The notes under the pieces were generated by a model. The model worked only from the letters and a program-made list of their open reading frames with translations, was not told the origin of the DNA and ran no database searches. Positions 6,164 to 8,321 of a DNA stretch of 8,321 bases are shown in pieces (the stretch's first letter is position 1; every line of letters begins with the position of its first letter). The stretch comes from Clostridiales bacterium (lineage in GTDB: Bacteria; Bacillota; Clostridia; Christensenellales; Aristaeellaceae). The stretch covers positions 1 through 8,321 of the forward strand of contig JAAZEI010000164.1 in assembly GCA_012512355.1 (NCBI GenBank), in the 5' to 3' direction. Made by a program: the position numbers and the translations under genes.

Positions 6164-6915
6164 GAACATTCAGTCAGGATCTGCTGCAGGTATCGGTGCT
6201 GGACAATAGAAAAGAAATGGGCACCGCCGCGGCGCAGGCTGGTCTGATGCACCTTAAAATGCTGCTGGAAAAACAGCAGTGGGTGAATATCATTTTTGCG
6301 GCAGCGCCCTCTCAGGATGAACTGTATGCAGGGCTGCTCAAAGACCCTCAGATTTCCTGGAACCGCGTCAACGCCTTCCACATGGACAATTACATTGGCC
6401 TTGATGACGATGCGCTCCAGCAATTCACAACCTTTCTTCGTGAACGTTTCTTTTCCAAACTTCCCTTTGCCTCCGTCTTCTATATGGGCAATAAGGCAGA
6501 GGACGCGGCAGAATATGAAGAGCTGTTAAATATTCACACCCCCGATATGTGTTTTATGGGTGTGGGCGAAAACGGACACATCGCCTTCAACGACCCGGAC
6601 AATGCCCTGTTTGATGATCCGCAGCCCATCAAACTTGTAGAGCTGGATTTGCCCTGCCGCATGCAGCAGGTGAACGAAGGCAACTTCAAAACCCTTGACG
6701 AGGTGCCCACCCATGCCCTGACGCTGACCATTCCCACTTTAATGGGCTGTAAGCACCTCATTTGTACCGTGCCCGGGCGCAACAAGGCGCAGGCTGTAAA
6801 AAATATGCTGGAGGGCGATATCAGCGAAGCCTGCCCCGCGACCATCCTGCGCCGGCATCCTTCCGCGCAGCTCTTCCTGGATGACCAGGCGGCAGCGCTT
6901 TTGGAAGATCAATAA
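6160..6915 (+). CDS. NagB-like glucosamine-6-phosphate deaminase/isomerase family protein (variant active site)
   Basis: The 251-residue product belongs to the NagB / 6-phosphogluconolactonase superfamily. NAFHMDNYIGL (71-81) matches the NagB MDEYxGL motif with Asp76 at the position of E. coli Asp72. GVGENGHIAFNDP (134-146) matches GVGNDGHIAFNEP with His140 kept, but Asn138 stands where E. coli has the catalytic Asp141 and Asp145 where it has Glu148. The sugar-phosphate loop, TGGTP in E. coli, is AAAPSQ here (47-52). EVPTHALTLTIPTL (181-194) and VPGRNKAQAV (204-213, with Lys209) are conserved. These changes recur, as far as I remember, in a NagB-like subfamily of uncertain specificity, so I do not assign GlcN-6-P deamination with certainty. 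The start overlaps the oxidoreductase stop and has AAGGAG 8 nt upstream. In context it should follow the deacetylase and release ammonia, or isomerise a related sugar. Confidence 0.88.
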   Translation: MRTFSQDLLQVSVLDNRKEMGTAAAQAGLMHLKMLLEKQQWVNIIFAAAPSQDELYAGLLKDPQISWNRVNAFHMDNYIGLDDDALQQFTTFLRERFFSKLPFASVFYMGNKAEDAAEYEELLNIHTPDMCFMGVGENGHIAFNDPDNALFDDPQPIKLVELDLPCRMQQVNEGNFKTLDEVPTHALTLTIPTLMGCKHLICTVPGRNKAQAVKNMLEGDISEACPATILRRHPSAQLFLDDQAAALLEDQ

Positions 6916-6970
6916 AACATCTTGGTTTTTTTATGTGCAGGAAAATCAGGTGTTCATCGATTGATTTTTG
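6914..6970 (+). promoter_or_regulatory. Weak hairpins in the gap before the NagA-like gene
   Basis: The 106-bp gap 6916-7021 contains no gene. AAAAC (6914-6918) can pair with GTTTT (6925-6929) just before the end of a T7 tract (6926-6932), a poor terminator-like signal. Further on, AAAATCA (6942-6948) and TGATTTT (6962-6968) form a 7-bp inverted repeat with a 13-nt spacer, which could be a hairpin or a protein-binding site. Neither is strong. I see no convincing promoter for the next gene, so partial read-through from the operon is the likeliest arrangement. Confidence 0.25.
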
Positions 6971-7021
6971 TCCGAGATAGCCGGCATTTTCAGCTTTATA
7001 AAGAAAGAGTGATCTTATTTT

Positions 7022-8215
7022 ATGGGGAAATATCTGTTTTATAACGCGATGGTCATCACGCCAACTGGGATAACACCCGGTAGCGTTCTTGTCCATGGCC
7101 GTAAAATTGCTGAGGTTCACTTTGAGGAACAGCTGGCCGGAATGGCACTTCCTGTGAGGGATGCTGTGCCCATTGATTGTAAAGGTTTGTATCTTTCCCC
7201 GGGTTTTATCGACATCCATACGCACGGGGCCGGCGGTCATGACTTTATGGACGGCACCAAAGAAGCCATCAGGGCAGCGTGTCAAGCTCATTTAAAACAT
7301 GGCACAACATCCATCGTACCCACCACCCTTACGTCCACAAAACAATCGATGATGGATATTTTGGAGCTCTTTAACACCATTGATTTTGAAGAGGCCAATA
7401 TGCCTTCAATTCTTGGTCTTCACCTGGAGGGGCCTTACTTTTCCTACGAACAGCGCGGTGCGCAGGATCCCCGCTATCTGCGCGATCCTGATCCGCAGGA
7501 GTATCTGGCAGCACTACAATTGTGTGATCGCATCCTGCGCTGGTCATTTGCCGTTGAATTGCCGGGCTCCCTGGAATTTTTAGCTGCTCTCAATGAGCGA
7601 GGGATTGTGGCCTCCGTTGCGCATTCTAATGCTACCTGTCAAGAGGTCATGCGTGCCCATGAAAACGGCGTATGCTGCCTGACACATTTTTACTCCGGCA
7701 TGTCCAGCGTGATCCGAAAGAACGCTTTTCGCGTCGCGGGTGTTGTGGAGGCCGGCTATCTACTGCCTGATATGGTGGTAGAAGTCATAGCGGACGGCTG
7801 TCATTTGCCCCGTGAACTGCTGCAGCTGATCTATAAAATCAAAGGGTCATCTCATATTTGTTTGGTGACCGATTCCATGCGCGGCGCCGGGCTGCCCGAG
7901 GGCGACGTCATCATGCTGGGTGATAAAGAGCATGGCATACCTGCCATCATCGAGGATGGCGTAGCAAAGCTGATGGACCGGAGTGCTTTTGCAGGCAGTG
8001 TAGCCACCGCAGACAGACTGGTCCGGACTTTCAGAGAACTGACGAAGGCGCCCTTGCATGAGGTCATCAAAATGATCAGCCTAAACCCTGCTGTACTGGT
8101 TGGTGTCGCCGACAAGAAGGGGAGCATCGCTGTCAATAAAGATGCGGATCTGCTGGTGTTTGATGAAGATATTCGCATACAGCACACGATGGTTCGAGGC
8201 GAGATGCTGTTATAA
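7022..8215 (+). CDS. nagA: N-acetylglucosamine-6-phosphate deacetylase family amidohydrolase (NagA-like)
   Basis: NagA removes the acetyl group from GlcNAc-6-phosphate in the cytoplasm. The 397-residue product is full length for the family and shows the amidohydrolase TIM-barrel metal set: HTH in GFIDIHTHGAGGHDFMDG (61-78; His66, His68), Glu136 in LHLEGPY (133-139), His201 in SVAHSNAT, His222 in LTHFYSGM (220-227) and Asp284 in LVTDSM (281-286). His261 in IADGCHLP and the FAGS motif (323-326) are also present, as is the C-terminal KDADLLVFD (373-381). The substrate loop that classically reads HLxNAM followed by REPG is here HFYSGM followed by RKNAF, so phosphate recognition may differ. The ribosome binding site is weak (AAAGAG, about 12 nt away), and the gene is separated from the NagB-like gene by 106 bp, unlike the tight packing upstream. 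The deacetylase chemistry is well supported; the exact substrate is less so. Confidence 0.92.
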   Translation: MGKYLFYNAMVITPTGITPGSVLVHGRKIAEVHFEEQLAGMALPVRDAVPIDCKGLYLSPGFIDIHTHGAGGHDFMDGTKEAIRAACQAHLKHGTTSIVPTTLTSTKQSMMDILELFNTIDFEEANMPSILGLHLEGPYFSYEQRGAQDPRYLRDPDPQEYLAALQLCDRILRWSFAVELPGSLEFLAALNERGIVASVAHSNATCQEVMRAHENGVCCLTHFYSGMSSVIRKNAFRVAGVVEAGYLLPDMVVEVIADGCHLPRELLQLIYKIKGSSHICLVTDSMRGAGLPEGDVIMLGDKEHGIPAIIEDGVAKLMDRSAFAGSVATADRLVRTFRELTKAPLHEVIKMISLNPAVLVGVADKKGSIAVNKDADLLVFDEDIRIQHTMVRGEMLL

Positions 8216-8240
8216 ATCCGATGGAGATGGAGCCTATATG

Positions 8241-8272
8241 AACCCGGCGCAGCCAGGGCTGTGCCGGGTTTT
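8241..8272 (+). terminator. Intrinsic terminator at the end of the operon
   Basis: AACCCGGC (8241-8248) pairs with GCCGGGTT (8263-8270). The stem continues inward through G-U, C-G, A-U, G-C and C-G pairs to a CAGG loop (8254-8257), about 14 pairs in all. The T tract is short (8269-8272), but the GC-rich stem 25 bp after the stop codon is convincing. Confidence 0.82.
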
Positions 8273-8321
8273 GAATACAGAGGGAATTCACCCAAGTTCT
8301 TTCATGCACTGTCAACCATGC
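8273..8321. other. Right-edge sequence without a recognisable feature
   Basis: The last 49 bases after the terminator show no gene start with a ribosome binding site, no repeat and no clear promoter. Confidence 0.5.

Noticed and set aside
6821..7291. A 156-codon minus-strand frame spanning the gap between the NagB-like and NagA-like genes
   Set aside because: Both ends run antisense into well-supported genes, no domain is recognisable, and no promoter or ribosome binding site supports it.
1..8321. CRISPR array, tRNA/rRNA, insertion sequence or prophage signatures
   Set aside because: No regularly spaced repeats, RNA gene folds, transposase motifs or flanking inverted repeats were found by reading both strands.

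Overview
The window carries one co-directional gene cluster, all on the + strand. It starts with the 3' end of a transcriptional regulator. A three-gene tripartite tricarboxylate transporter (TTT: TctC, TctB, TctA) follows, then a small VOC-fold protein, a TIM-barrel sugar isomerase/epimerase, a Gfo/Idh/MocA NAD(P)-dependent oxidoreductase, a NagB-like amino-sugar isomerase/deaminase and a NagA-like N-acetyl amino-sugar deacetylase. A strong hairpin terminator closes the block. No RNA genes, mobile elements or CRISPR arrays were seen.

Layout. 1-542: C-terminal part of the regulator, a LacI-type sensor end fused to a C-terminal LuxR-like helix-turn-helix. 543-671: intergenic region with a good sigma-70-type promoter (TTGCCC, 17 bp, TATAAT) and two short palindromes. 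672-1673: secreted substrate-binding protein. 1708-1755: intrinsic terminator or attenuator inside the operon. 1772-3904: TctB and TctA. 3901-6915: VOC protein, isomerase/epimerase, oxidoreductase and NagB-like gene, with ATGA start/stop overlaps at three junctions. 6916-7021: a gap with weak hairpins. 7022-8215: NagA-like gene. 8241-8272: terminator. The last 49 bases hold nothing I can call.

How the genes may work together (inference). TTT systems import small carboxylated compounds without phosphorylating them. The enzymes are typical of amino-sugar catabolism (deacetylase, then deaminase/isomerase) and of oxidoreductase plus isomerase sugar chemistry. The simplest reading is uptake and breakdown of an acidic, probably N-acylated, sugar or sugar conjugate. 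No PTS, kinase, MurQ-type etherase or glycosidase is in the window, and both Nag-like proteins differ from the classical enzymes at substrate-binding or catalytic positions. Their true substrates may therefore not be GlcNAc-6-phosphate and GlcN-6-phosphate.

Organism. Strong AGGAGG-type ribosome binding sites and two TTG starts are Firmicutes-like. The binding protein, however, has a cleavable signal peptide ending in Ala-Leu-Ala with no lipobox cysteine, which suggests a periplasm and hence a diderm host. An anaerobe of the Synergistota or Negativicutes type would fit both. Clostridia cannot be excluded, and the sequence does not decide.
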